Below are positions 1 to 8,783 of a stretch of 59,803 nt of DNA, in pieces. Position 1 is the stretch's first letter. Every line of letters starts with the position of its first letter. Under the pieces are notes generated by a model. That model saw only the letters and a list, made by a program, of their open reading frames with translations. It was not told where the DNA came from and searched no databases. This stretch comes from a virus. The DNA is taken from positions 1 through 59,803 of IMG/VR virus record IMGVR_UViG_3300032285_002123; one strand, given 5' to 3'. The translations under genes were made by a program, and so were the position numbers.

Positions 1-112
1 ATTGTGGGAAATCGTCACCTTCGACGTTCCAGTGATAACCGTGACCCTTAAACTTTAGAGCTACGGTGTCGGCTGTAAGAGCCTTTAGCATTTCAACAAG
101 TTGTTCATTCAT
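1..112 (-). CDS. Dps-like ferritin protein (partial, N-terminus only)
   Basis: The 37 N-terminal codons read in from ATG at 112 and run off the left edge without a stop. The helix followed by Y26-H-W-N-V30 and the nearby D33-D34 match the start of Dps (DNA-binding protein from starved cells). In that family the HWN histidine and a following Asp are ferroxidase ligands that oxidise Fe(II) with peroxide. A phage copy could protect DNA or iron balance in the infected cell; this role is inferred. There is no Shine-Dalgarno sequence. A TATACT box ends six bases before the ATG, so the mRNA is probably leaderless. The rest of the fold lies outside the window. Confidence 0.75.
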   Translation of the reverse strand, partial: MNEQLVEMLKALTADTVALKFKGHGYHWNVEGDDFPQ

Positions 113-118
113 AATAAA

Positions 119-127
119 AGTATACCA
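119..127 (-). promoter_or_regulatory. extended -10 promoter for the Dps-like gene
   Basis: Reading on the minus strand, TGG precedes TATACT (119-124), and six bases separate the hexamer from the ATG at 112. Transcription would start at or next to the A of ATG. No -35 box is evident. Confidence 0.55.
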
Positions 128-169
128 CATGTTTGATGGACAGTTTAAAGTCGTGTCCAGGACTATTTC

Positions 170-535
170 TTATTCTTTTTCTGGTAAGAAGCTTATTAGC
201 ATCTCATAGGCAAGCTCTACATCAGCTTCAGTATCATCAGAATCTATTGCAATTCTTAGTGTCTCAATTGCTTCCTGAACATCTTCGATATACTTAAATG
301 CCCAGTCACGAGACTCTGAAACAAACTTTAGGAATCCCTCAGTTTTTTCAACATTGCTGTTCTGAGATTCTTTTTCCATCTTATCAACTAAAGCAATAAC
401 TTGAAGTTTTGCTGTTAGCATTTCAGACTGATATCTCTTAGCCTTTACAGAAAAAACTATTACCAACACAATTAGTGTTGCAACGGTAATCCCATAAACT
501 AAAAATGCAATTAGGTTAGTTAGATTCGTCATCAT
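170..535 (-). CDS. single-pass membrane protein, unknown function
   Basis: This 121-aa protein has one N-terminal transmembrane segment (about residues 7-29, rich in Ile, Val and Leu). A charged, probably helical cytoplasmic region follows and ends in an acidic tail. The start lies inside the end of the preceding gene (about 20 nt overlap), so it is probably translated by coupling. I do not recognise the family. Phage proteins of this shape include lysis accessory (Rz-like) and superinfection-exclusion proteins, but nothing in the sequence decides between these. Confidence 0.7.
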   Translation of the reverse strand: MMTNLTNLIAFLVYGITVATLIVLVIVFSVKAKRYQSEMLTAKLQVIALVDKMEKESQNSNVEKTEGFLKFVSESRDWAFKYIEDVQEAIETLRIAIDSDDTEADVELAYEMLISFLPEKE

Positions 536-770
536 TTTCTATAGCCTCTCTAGAGACATTTACAATAATGTCAAAAGACTCAAGCATCTTTTTTACTGCA
601 TTAATGTAGTCTACAATCTCAATGGCACGTTCATCAGAAATGTCAACAAGATCATATGGGTTTACTTCAATTGTGATGTAGCTCTCAAACTCAATTAAAG
701 TTACCGCAAAGTCTTGAGGTGCTTTGATAGCGTGAAATGATTTTGCTATTTCTTCTGTATATTTACTCAT
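516..770 (-). CDS. small acidic hypothetical protein
   Basis: This 84-aa acidic protein has no recognised motif. Its ATG lies one base after the WhiB-like gene's TAA, so the two belong to one transcript and are likely translationally coupled. The pattern of alternating hydrophobic residues at positions 25-50 suggests a small alpha/beta fold. Function unknown. Confidence 0.7.
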   Translation of the reverse strand: MSKYTEEIAKSFHAIKAPQDFAVTLIEFESYITIEVNPYDLVDISDERAIEIVDYINAVKKMLESFDIIVNVSREAIENDDESN

Positions 771-771
771 T

Positions 772-1059
772 TTATTTATCCATGGTTAGTGAAGACCAAG
801 TTTTTCCCCAGTCTTCTTTCGATCTGTGATTATTAAACTCTCGTGAAACTTTACCATTTTCTAGATAAACTCCACCCCATACACCATATTCTTTTTGTGA
901 AATTCCTACAGCAAAACATTGTTTTGCAATTGGACATTCAGAACAAAATTCATCTATGGCTGGTCTTAAGTCGACATCGTTTTCATATTTGTCAAAGAAG
1001 AGTTCTGTGTCCCAATCTTTACAGGCTGCTTCTTCTTTCCACTCATCCTTTTTGCTCAT
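772..1059 (-). CDS. WhiB-like Fe-S transcription factor
   Basis: Counting from MSKK, the protein (95 aa) has C13, C39-x2-C42-x5-C48, the four-cysteine [4Fe-4S] ligand set of WhiB proteins. The GVWGG turn follows at residues 59-63. WhiB proteins bind the primary sigma factor of Actinobacteria and modulate transcription, often in response to redox; phage copies can interfere with host WhiB regulation. This is the strongest evidence for the host group. The ATG at 1059 is chosen over a TTG four codons upstream, because GAGAAAT sits just before it. The gene overlaps the 3' end of the preceding gene by 17 nt. The direction of its effect on host genes cannot be read from sequence. Confidence 0.93.
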   Translation of the reverse strand: MSKKDEWKEEAACKDWDTELFFDKYENDVDLRPAIDEFCSECPIAKQCFAVGISQKEYGVWGGVYLENGKVSREFNNHRSKEDWGKTWSSLTMDK

Positions 1060-1273
1060 TATTTCTCGCAAACTTATTAGGAATGTCCCAACCGTCAGAT
1101 GATGGAGTGAAACGTTTTTGTTCTACCCATTGTCCGTTAACATAAGCTGCATTAACGGATGTGTAGGCAGTTGGTGATGGCTTAGACTCAATTACAGTCC
1201 ATCCATCCCAAGAAAGAGACTTGTTGTTTTTTACAATAGTCTCCATTACATCTAGAGAATTAATCTTCATCAT
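1043..1273 (-). CDS. hypothetical protein
   Basis: This 76-aa protein is rich in Ser, Asn and Trp (motifs SWDGWTVIES and SSDGWDIP), with no recognised domain. It overlaps the deaminase gene upstream (14 nt) and the WhiB gene downstream, so it is part of the same accessory operon. Confidence 0.65.
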   Translation of the reverse strand: MMKINSLDVMETIVKNNKSLSWDGWTVIESKPSPTAYTSVNAAYVNGQWVEQKRFTPSSDGWDIPNKFARNNEQKG

Positions 1274-1631
1274 TCTCGCCTTCTGTATAGATTACCTTTT
1301 TTATTTGTGTTTCTTCAATTACTACCTGGCAACGAGTGCAAGGTTTGCTGTTCTGATCTTCACCTTGGCGATTTACCCTGGCAACATAAAGCACAGCACC
1401 CTTAACATTCCACTTTGCATCTCTTATAGCCTCTACCTCTGCATGAACAGAGCAGTGACTTTTAATATGCTCAGGGGAAACAAAGTAAGGATTGTTTCTA
1501 GTCTTGTTGTAACCAGTACCAATTACGCTACCGCCCTTAACAAGAATTGCTCCGTGTCGCTGCCGAGACTTTGACTTTTGTGCAAAGTATCTAGCAACAG
1601 ACAGGAAAGACTTTTCACGCTGACTCAACAT
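1260..1631 (-). CDS. zinc-dependent cytidine/deoxycytidylate deaminase family protein
   Basis: H63-A-E65 and P97-C-T-R-C101 form the HAE...PCxxC zinc and catalytic signature of cytidine/dCMP deaminases; E65 would be the proton shuttle. The protein is short (123 aa). In phages this family commonly deaminates dCMP to dUMP to feed dTMP synthesis, which would complement the ribonucleotide reductase encoded at 5-8.7 kb. Substrate (nucleoside, nucleotide or other) is inferred. The ATG overlaps the stop of the preceding gene (TAATG), indicating coupling. Confidence 0.85.
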   Translation of the reverse strand: MLSQREKSFLSVARYFAQKSKSRQRHGAILVKGGSVIGTGYNKTRNNPYFVSPEHIKSHCSVHAEVEAIRDAKWNVKGAVLYVARVNRQGEDQNSKPCTRCQVVIEETQIKKVIYTEGENDED

Positions 1632-1981
1632 TAGTATCGATAAACCCCTACCTCAATATCTTTGCCTTCCGCAAGATCTACAATTGCTGGAATTGTTTCT
1701 TTTGGCTTGCTAAAATACAGGAGGTAGTCGATTGACGAAACATTGTTTGTTAGCCAACTTGGTGGAACTTTAATAAACTTAGTTTTAATGCCATAACCTT
1801 TAAGGCTACGCTCATTAATATTAAGGAATTCCAAGATGTAGTTATTGATCTGCTTTGGACCTGCAGAATAAACGATAAATTCTTTATCACCATCTGCAAG
1901 ACTTCTCATAGCTGTACCAATACCACGAAGAAAGATAGAGTAGTCATCAAAGTTTCTACTACCCTGGATTGCCACTATCAT
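1631..1981 (-). CDS. SLOG-like nucleotide-binding protein (tentative)
   Basis: The N-terminus (IVAIQGSRNFDD) fits the beta-strand then G-[ST]-R phosphate-binding turn of SLOG/DUF2493 Rossmann-like proteins. The rest (116 aa total) alternates strands and helices as expected for a compact Rossmann fold. SLOG domains bind nucleotides or derivatives and occur in phage and defence contexts. The assignment rests on one motif and overall shape. The gene overlaps its neighbours by 23 nt upstream and by a TAATG junction downstream. Confidence 0.5.
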   Translation of the reverse strand: MIVAIQGSRNFDDYSIFLRGIGTAMRSLADGDKEFIVYSAGPKQINNYILEFLNINERSLKGYGIKTKFIKVPPSWLTNNVSSIDYLLYFSKPKETIPAIVDLAEGKDIEVGVYRY

Positions 1982-2372
1982 TGTTCATACCTTCTCTAAG
2001 CTTTTCAACAATAAAAATTGTCTTTTCCAATTGTACCTTGTTCATGTTCATTGTGTCAACTTCTGTTGTGGTGTCATTATCTATTTCACCCTCTACAACA
2101 TCAGCCATAAACAAAGTGTTATCTTTGATCCAAAATGCCTGTTCATCAACAAATAAAATCTTTGTGCTTATTTTATCAAAATGTTTTGAAGATTGTGTTA
2201 CTGGACTATCTTCTGCTACTGAGGCTTTTTGAATTATGTGTTTAATTAGTTCAAATGAACTTGACTGATAATATTTTATTGGAAAGCTTTGTTGTTTAAC
2301 ATGGTTTGAGACAAACCTGTTTGTTGCTATCATCAAAATAACAGCAACGACGGCTCCAATCAAATACTCCAT
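1959..2372 (-). CDS. membrane-anchored hypothetical protein
   Basis: An N-terminal hydrophobic segment (about residues 3-18) anchors a 137-aa protein. A soluble region follows, with a Thr/Asp-rich linker and a C-terminal amphipathic helix. AGGATTT lies before the ATG. Family not recognised. It sits at the head of the SLOG-deaminase-WhiB run. Confidence 0.65.
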   Translation of the reverse strand: MEYLIGAVVAVILMIATNRFVSNHVKQQSFPIKYYQSSSFELIKHIIQKASVAEDSPVTQSSKHFDKISTKILFVDEQAFWIKDNTLFMADVVEGEIDNDTTTEVDTMNMNKVQLEKTIFIVEKLREGMNNDSGNPG

Positions 2373-2379
2373 TTAAATC

Positions 2380-2718
2380 CTAATTGTTTTTAAAAATATT
2401 AATCATGTTAGAAACAACTTGCTGTTGTTCTTTTGTAAGATCTAAAGACTCAAGTGAGTCCTCGTCAAAACCTTCTGCAAAAGTAACCATAAAATCATCT
2501 TCATCTGCAGTTATTTCAAGAATTCCTTTTTCCCATAGAGATGTTACTACAGAATAAAAGTGTTGAGTAACATGGTCATAAAGTCCTGGGCTTACTTCTT
2601 TGAGATCTGGACTAAAGCTGTAAAGCATTTCACCATCTTCAGACATTCCAGCAGGTTCTACAGCACCTTCAAGAATAAGTGCTTCGATGATTGCATCTTC
2701 ATCTAGATTATCATTCAT
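2380..2718 (-). CDS. acidic hypothetical protein
   Basis: This 112-aa, strongly acidic protein has no recognised motif. Its ATG is fused to the stop of the upstream gene (TAATG), so it is coupled to the zinc-binding protein. The high acidity could mean a protein-binding or DNA-mimic role, but that is speculation. Confidence 0.65.
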   Translation of the reverse strand: MNDNLDEDAIIEALILEGAVEPAGMSEDGEMLYSFSPDLKEVSPGLYDHVTQHFYSVVTSLWEKGILEITADEDDFMVTFAEGFDEDSLESLDLTKEQQQVVSNMINIFKNN

Positions 2719-2972
2719 TAGTTGTTCGCTCCTTTAAGGCGATTCTCGCTTTCCATTGTCCATCGTTCATCTACGATATCGAATGCAAAAGCCATTAGTT
2801 TTTCATAAGCTTTAGGGTTGTCTACAATTTTATTGTAGTGATGTCCACAAAAGAAAAGATCTCCAGTTACACCAGTAACTTTTGTTAGTGCAGCTGCTCC
2901 ACAGTCTGCAGAATCACAACGATCATTTAGAGTTAAGGTTCGTTCTTTTTGTTTTTCTTCCACTGTGTTCAC
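2718..2972 (-). CDS. small zinc-binding protein (DUF7455-like)
   Basis: CDSADCGAAAL near residue 19 and FFCGHHY near residue 41 form a C-x4-C...C-x2-H zinc-site pattern. It resembles small actinobacterial proteins that carry CDRCGA and LLFCGHH motifs. The start is a GTG, preceded by AAGGAG at a 5-nt spacing; this ribosome site overlaps the FmdB-like gene's stop. Function unknown; such proteins are frequent in actinophages. Confidence 0.75.
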   Translation of the reverse strand: MNTVEEKQKERTLTLNDRCDSADCGAAALTKVTGVTGDLFFCGHHYNKIVDNPKAYEKLMAFAFDIVDERWTMESENRLKGANN

Positions 2973-2981
2973 AACAACTCC

Positions 2982-3158
2982 TTACTTATCTGTTGAATAA
3001 AATCCGCTTCCTTTAAAAGAAACGCTTATATTAGAGTATAACCGTTTTGTTAAAGAATTGCAAGTTTTGCAAAGAACTTCTTGCTCTGGATCATTAATTC
3101 CTCTATTAACAATTGTTATTTCATTACATGTTTTACATAGATATTCATATATTGCCAT
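2982..3158 (-). CDS. FmdB-family zinc-ribbon protein
   Basis: This 58-aa ORF starts with ATG at 3158 (AAGG six bases upstream). It has C8-x2-C11 and C30-x2-C33 and ends with VSFKGSGFYSTDK. These are the two halves of the FmdB zinc ribbon and its typical KGSGFYSTD tail. FmdB-like proteins are proposed transcriptional regulators, but the phage role is unknown. The gene directly follows the endolysin terminator hairpin. Confidence 0.88.
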   Translation of the reverse strand: MAIYEYLCKTCNEITIVNRGINDPEQEVLCKTCNSLTKRLYSNISVSFKGSGFYSTDK

Positions 3159-3174
3159 AATAATCCTTAACTAA

Positions 3175-3202
3175 GTATGCCCCCCAATTAAGGAGGGCAT
3201 AC
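3175..3202 (-). terminator. hairpin after endolysin gene
   Basis: An 11-bp stem (GTATGCCCTCC against GGGGGGCATAC on the minus strand, one wobble) closes on the loop TTAATT, just past the endolysin stop. Only a weak T-rich tail follows, so termination may be partial and allow some read-through into the FmdB-like gene. Confidence 0.7.
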
Positions 3203-3209
3203 CTATTTG

Positions 3210-3869
3210 TTAAATATGAGGTAGTGCCTTTGCAAGAGCAGCATATGTCTGAGGACCAGGAACACCGTCAATTCCTCCAGTGTAACCATATCCAGCCTTA
3301 AGCCACTTTTGAGTAGCAGTCCAAGTTAGCTGTCCTGGAACTCCGTCAATAGCCCCTGTGTAACCATAGTGAGCCTTTAGAAGTGTCTGAATCTTCTTCC
3401 ACTGATCTGCAGTTACAGCTGTTGGTGCAGCTGATGGTGAAGATGCTCCACCGTGAAGCGAACAGTGCCAAACCTCTGAGCTGATATCAAAAATTAGACC
3501 GTGATTAGAAAAGATGGCTTGAACAGTTGAATTCTGACGGCCTGGGCTAACATCAGCAGCCTGTCCCCAACCGTGAATACTAGTTCCTGGAACACCTGCA
3601 GTAGGAGTTTCACCACGCTTCATGCGTCCATACTGGAACCACTGGTTAGAAGTTCCTGTAGATGTCTTGTGTTCATCCTTAATGTACTGATCGGCTGGTA
3701 CACCAAGTGGACGATATCCTTCGTTAATTCCAATGTGAATACCGTGAGCACGAACTTCTGCAAGTGCTGCAACAATTGCTTTTGCCATGGTTGGCTCAAA
3801 ATAATTGCCTTCTACATTTACCATGTCTTTGAGTGGAATTTCACCATTCTTATAATTACCCCATGCCAT
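3210..3869 (-). CDS. endolysin: M15-type peptidase with C-terminal peptidoglycan-binding domain
   Basis: Residues 20-140 match the D-Ala-D-Ala carboxypeptidase/VanY-like M15 fold: H99 and D106 in SIHGWGQAAD and H135 in EVWHC would hold the zinc, with E132 as catalytic base. Residues 153-219 form a PG_binding_1-like domain with two GYTGxIDGVPG repeats. It would cut peptide cross-links in host peptidoglycan at lysis. There is no signal peptide, so it needs the holin (56.4 kb) for release. GGAGGT lies about 12 nt before the ATG. The ATG also overlaps the stop of a 13-codon leader ORF (TAATG), so translation may be coupled to it. Confidence 0.93.
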   Translation of the reverse strand: MAWGNYKNGEIPLKDMVNVEGNYFEPTMAKAIVAALAEVRAHGIHIGINEGYRPLGVPADQYIKDEHKTSTGTSNQWFQYGRMKRGETPTAGVPGTSIHGWGQAADVSPGRQNSTVQAIFSNHGLIFDISSEVWHCSLHGGASSPSAAPTAVTADQWKKIQTLLKAHYGYTGAIDGVPGQLTWTATQKWLKAGYGYTGGIDGVPGPQTYAALAKALPHI

Positions 3870-3910
3870 TATCCAAGCACCTCCGAGTTATTGTTTGTAT
3901 AAAATGTCAT
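3869..3910 (-). CDS. 13-aa leader ORF coupled to endolysin
   Basis: The sequence MTFYTNNNSEVLG is encoded from ATG at 3910. It is preceded by a perfect AGGAGG at 6-nt spacing, the strongest ribosome site of the locus, and ends in TAATG shared with the endolysin start. The endolysin's own GGAGG lies inside this mini-ORF. Placement suggests timing or level control of lysin by translational coupling. Whether the peptide itself matters is unknown. Confidence 0.55.
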   Translation of the reverse strand: MTFYTNNNSEVLG

Positions 3911-3927
3911 TTCATACCTCCTGTTAT

Positions 3928-4131
3928 TTATAGTTTATCAGAGGAAGGATCTTTTGCCTTTTGTCTCTCATATACCACTACTTTTCCTGGAGCTACATCG
4001 TCAAAATAGTATCTCCAGTCATTCATGTGCCACCTTTTCTTAGTTGCATAATTTGCAGCCATTGCATAAGTATCACAATAAATAATGTATTTAGCTCTAG
4101 TATCCATCCCATGAAAACCACGTTCTGTCAT
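3928..4131 (-). CDS. small conserved phage protein
   Basis: This 67-aa basic/aromatic protein contains YIIYCDTYAMAANYA and ends with a Lys/Asp tail. I read the start as the ATG at 4131, not the upstream GTG at 4146, because the GTG lies against a TATAAT box six bases before this ATG. Small proteins with a similar DTYA...W..Y pattern are common in actinophages; function unknown. Confidence 0.65.
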   Translation of the reverse strand: MTERGFHGMDTRAKYIIYCDTYAMAANYATKKRWHMNDWRYYFDDVAPGKVVVYERQKAKDPSSDKL

Positions 4132-4137
4132 AGTTCT

Positions 4138-4146
4138 ATTATACAC
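4138..4146 (-). promoter_or_regulatory. -10 promoter immediately after tRNA-Tyr
   Basis: TATAAT (4138-4143) ends six bases before the ATG at 4131 and begins a few bases past the tRNA-Tyr 3' end. It would give a leaderless message. Confidence 0.55.
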
Positions 4147-4148
4147 CG

Positions 4149-4225
4149 TGGCATGTCTGAGAATCGAACTCAGCTAACCGAAGGTACAGGATTTACAGTC
4201 CCGTGTCTGTCCCAGCAGCCATGCC
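4149..4225 (-). tRNA. tRNA-Tyr (GUA)
   Basis: The acceptor stem pairs GGCATG with CATGCC. The anticodon stem CGGGA/TCCTG encloses the loop CTGTAAA (anticodon GTA). The T arm is CTGAG-TTCGATT-CTCAG. A long variable region fits class II tRNA-Tyr of bacteria. Position 7:66 is a G-A mismatch. CCA is not encoded. Confidence 0.9.
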
Positions 4226-4326
4226 TTATTTTAATAATATTGATCTAAGTTTGGTGAACTATTTCCATTTTTGAGAAGTCTTAAAAATGTTCTATTTTTA
4301 TGACAATTTGATAATACCTCTTTTCG

Positions 4327-4399
4327 GGCCACCTGTCAGAATCGAACTGACGACATCCATATTACAAGTATGGCACTCTACCAACTGAGTTAAGGCGGC
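4327..4399 (-). tRNA. tRNA-Thr (UGU)
   Basis: The acceptor stem GCCGCCT/AGGTGGC is complete (one G-T pair). The anticodon stem CCATA/TATGG encloses CTTGTAA, giving anticodon TGT, which reads ACA. The T arm has the TTCGATT loop. CCA is not encoded. Confidence 0.92.
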
Positions 4400-4418
4400 T
4401 TAGTGTATTTCTACACAG

Positions 4419-4489
4419 AGCGAATGGAGAGAATCGAACTCTCACCGTCAGTTTGGAAGACTGAGGCACTACCATTATGCAACATTCGC
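4419..4489 (-). tRNA. tRNA-Gly (UCC)
   Basis: The acceptor stem GCGAATG/CATTCGC is perfect. The anticodon stem TCAGT/ACTGA encloses CTTCCAA, giving anticodon TCC, which reads GGA. The T arm has the TTCGATT loop. It is the first tRNA after the strong promoter at 4499-4527. Confidence 0.93.
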
Positions 4490-4498
4490 AGATACTCT

Positions 4499-4527
4499 AT
4501 TTTATCGTATCAATGTTTAGTTGTCAA
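4499..4527 (-). promoter_or_regulatory. sigma70-type promoter of the tRNA cluster
   Basis: On the minus strand TTGACA (4522-4527) and TAAAAT (4499-4504) are separated by exactly 17 bases. The tRNA-Gly 5' end lies 9 bases beyond the -10. This is the only near-consensus -35/-10 pair found in the window. The -35 falls beside the end of the DUF1003 gene. Confidence 0.85.
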
Positions 4528-4528
4528 G

Positions 4529-4957
4529 CTAGCTTTCCTCAACATGTTTAATAAATTGTGTTTGAATTTCATGTACATGTTTTGTAAGTTTGTGAACTTC
4601 ATTTGTTAGTTTAAGAATATCTTTTGTCAAAGCTGTTATTTCCTGAAGCTCTTTATATTCAACTTCATATTCATGATCAGCTTTAGCTTCTGCAAATGCA
4701 GATTGTCTATTCTGAGCAATCATAACAAATGTAGACAAGAAAATAGCCTCAAGGCTTACGATCATTGTAAGAAAACCAAATGGGAACTTGTCAAGACCAA
4801 AAAATCCAGACCCCATCCATATACCAAAAACAACAATGTGAATATAAACAAACCCCATTGATCCAGCAAATGCTGTAATTTTATCAGCTATTCGCAAACT
4901 AAATGTATTTTTAGTAGATTCTTTATGCTGTTCTACTACTGGGTGTTTGTTGTCCAT
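4529..4957 (-). CDS. DUF1003 family membrane protein
   Basis: Residues 25-95 match DUF1003: ITAFAGSMGF, then two hydrophobic segments (about 36-52 and 60-80), then LEAIFLSTFVMIAQNRQ. The C-terminal 45 residues form a predicted coiled coil. DUF1003 proteins are bacterial inner-membrane proteins of unknown function, so this may be a host-derived gene. TATGAT ends six bases before the ATG and no ribosome site is seen. Confidence 0.88.
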   Translation of the reverse strand: MDNKHPVVEQHKESTKNTFSLRIADKITAFAGSMGFVYIHIVVFGIWMGSGFFGLDKFPFGFLTMIVSLEAIFLSTFVMIAQNRQSAFAEAKADHEYEVEYKELQEITALTKDILKLTNEVHKLTKHVHEIQTQFIKHVEES

Positions 4958-4963
4958 ACACTA

Positions 4964-4972
4964 ATCATATCA
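4964..4972 (-). promoter_or_regulatory. extended -10 promoter for DUF1003 gene
   Basis: TGA-TATGAT (hexamer 4964-4969) lies six bases before the ATG at 4957 and overlaps the stop codon of the upstream small gene. Confidence 0.5.
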
Positions 4973-5144
4973 GTATTTTGAACACATGACAGCAAGGATC
5001 TCCGCCCTCTTCCCATTCCTGGGCTTCATCATCTGTCATGTAAGGATCTCCATCGTGAGTGTAACAGAATGATTCTGAAATCCATCCTTTGGCTACCCCT
5101 TTTTCAACCCATTCTTGTAGTTCAAGAACGTCTTCATTGGTCAT
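4965..5144 (-). CDS. small conserved hypothetical protein (59 aa)
   Basis: The ORF runs from ATG 5144. It contains SFCYTHDGDPYMTDDE and EEGGDPCCHVF, a Cys/Asp pattern seen in small actinophage proteins. It overlaps the end of the upstream 40-codon gene by 11 nt, extending the nrd operon. Three cysteines and two histidines could bind a metal. Function unknown. Confidence 0.75.
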   Translation of the reverse strand: MTNEDVLELQEWVEKGVAKGWISESFCYTHDGDPYMTDDEAQEWEEGGDPCCHVFKILI

Positions 5145-5255
5145 TATTTTTTACCATTTCTGCTAGCTTTTCCAAGAACATCTCTCTTTTTTCTTTACTT
5201 GACAAAATTGTAGCCATGTGGCTCCAAAATGCTAGTTCTTCATCTTTTTCTGACA

Positions 5256-5256
<1 letters not shown>
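5134..5256 (-). CDS. small hypothetical protein coupled to nrdF (40 aa)
   Basis: GTG at 5256 shares its first base with the nrdF stop (TAGTG), so it would be read by termination-reinitiation. The protein is a helical, Glu/Lys/Met-rich 40-mer that overlaps the next gene. No homolog is recognised. Position suggests a link to nucleotide reduction, as inference only. Confidence 0.6.
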
Positions 5257-8308
<3,052 letters not shown>

Positions 8309-8331
<23 letters not shown>

Positions 8332-8710
8332 TTAATTTCCTTAACCTTTCCTGTATCTCTGATACGTCTTCTGGTGTGCCAAACAGTTCTACCCTGCCTA
8401 AAACTGGCACACCAAATTTTTTAGATATTATGTCTGCAGCTTTGCAGTATGTTTTTCCAAAGTTTGTATTACCAAATCCAACAACTCCGACTAAATGATC
8501 TTGATTTGTTTTGATTGATAAAAAACTTTTGACTGGCTTTGGAACGTGATGTCCTTCGTTGCCAGCCCCATAAGTTGGCACAAGAAGAACATAGTCTCTA
8601 TATGCAACTGGTATTTCACTTACACTATAAGTATTTTCAATGCCAAGTTTATTTGCAAACCGCTTTGTATTTCCGCTACGATTTGAATAATAAACTATGT
8701 CTAATGACAT
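8309..8710 (-). CDS. nrdI: flavodoxin-like NrdI protein
   Basis: The FMN phosphate loop [10 protein letters not shown] (residues 9-18) and the GNTNFG motif are the marks of NrdI. This flavoprotein produces the oxidant that activates the NrdF metal-radical site. At 133 aa it is of normal length. It is first in an nrdI-nrdE-nrdF operon behind a promoter at 8750-8777. Confidence 0.94.
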
Positions 8711-8749
8711 TTACACACTCACAGTCTGTTTTGTAATTGCTAGATTTCA

Positions 8750-8777
8750 ATTGTACCATAGGGTTTATTTTAATCAA
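8750..8777 (-). promoter_or_regulatory. nrd operon promoter
   Basis: TTGATT (8772-8777) and TACAAT (8750-8755, preceded by TGG) are spaced by 16 bases. The ATG of nrdI is about 39 nt downstream, so this is a leadered transcript. Confidence 0.6.
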
Positions 8778-8783
8778 AACCCT
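8760..8783 (-). repeat. inverted repeat between terminase and nrdI
   Basis: AGGGTTT and AAACCCT form a 7-bp stem with a 10-nt loop. It starts in the terminase stop codon and covers the -35 region and most of the spacer of the nrd promoter. There is no T tract, so it may be an operator rather than a terminator. Confidence 0.5.

Noticed and set aside
113-169. Small inverted repeat (GGACA...TGTCC) before the Dps-like gene
   Set aside because: Only 5 bp and no T tract; not enough to call a terminator or operator.
4226-4326. Possible fourth tRNA or promoter between tRNA-Tyr and tRNA-Thr
   Set aside because: No cloverleaf can be folded, and the best -35/-10 match is poor.
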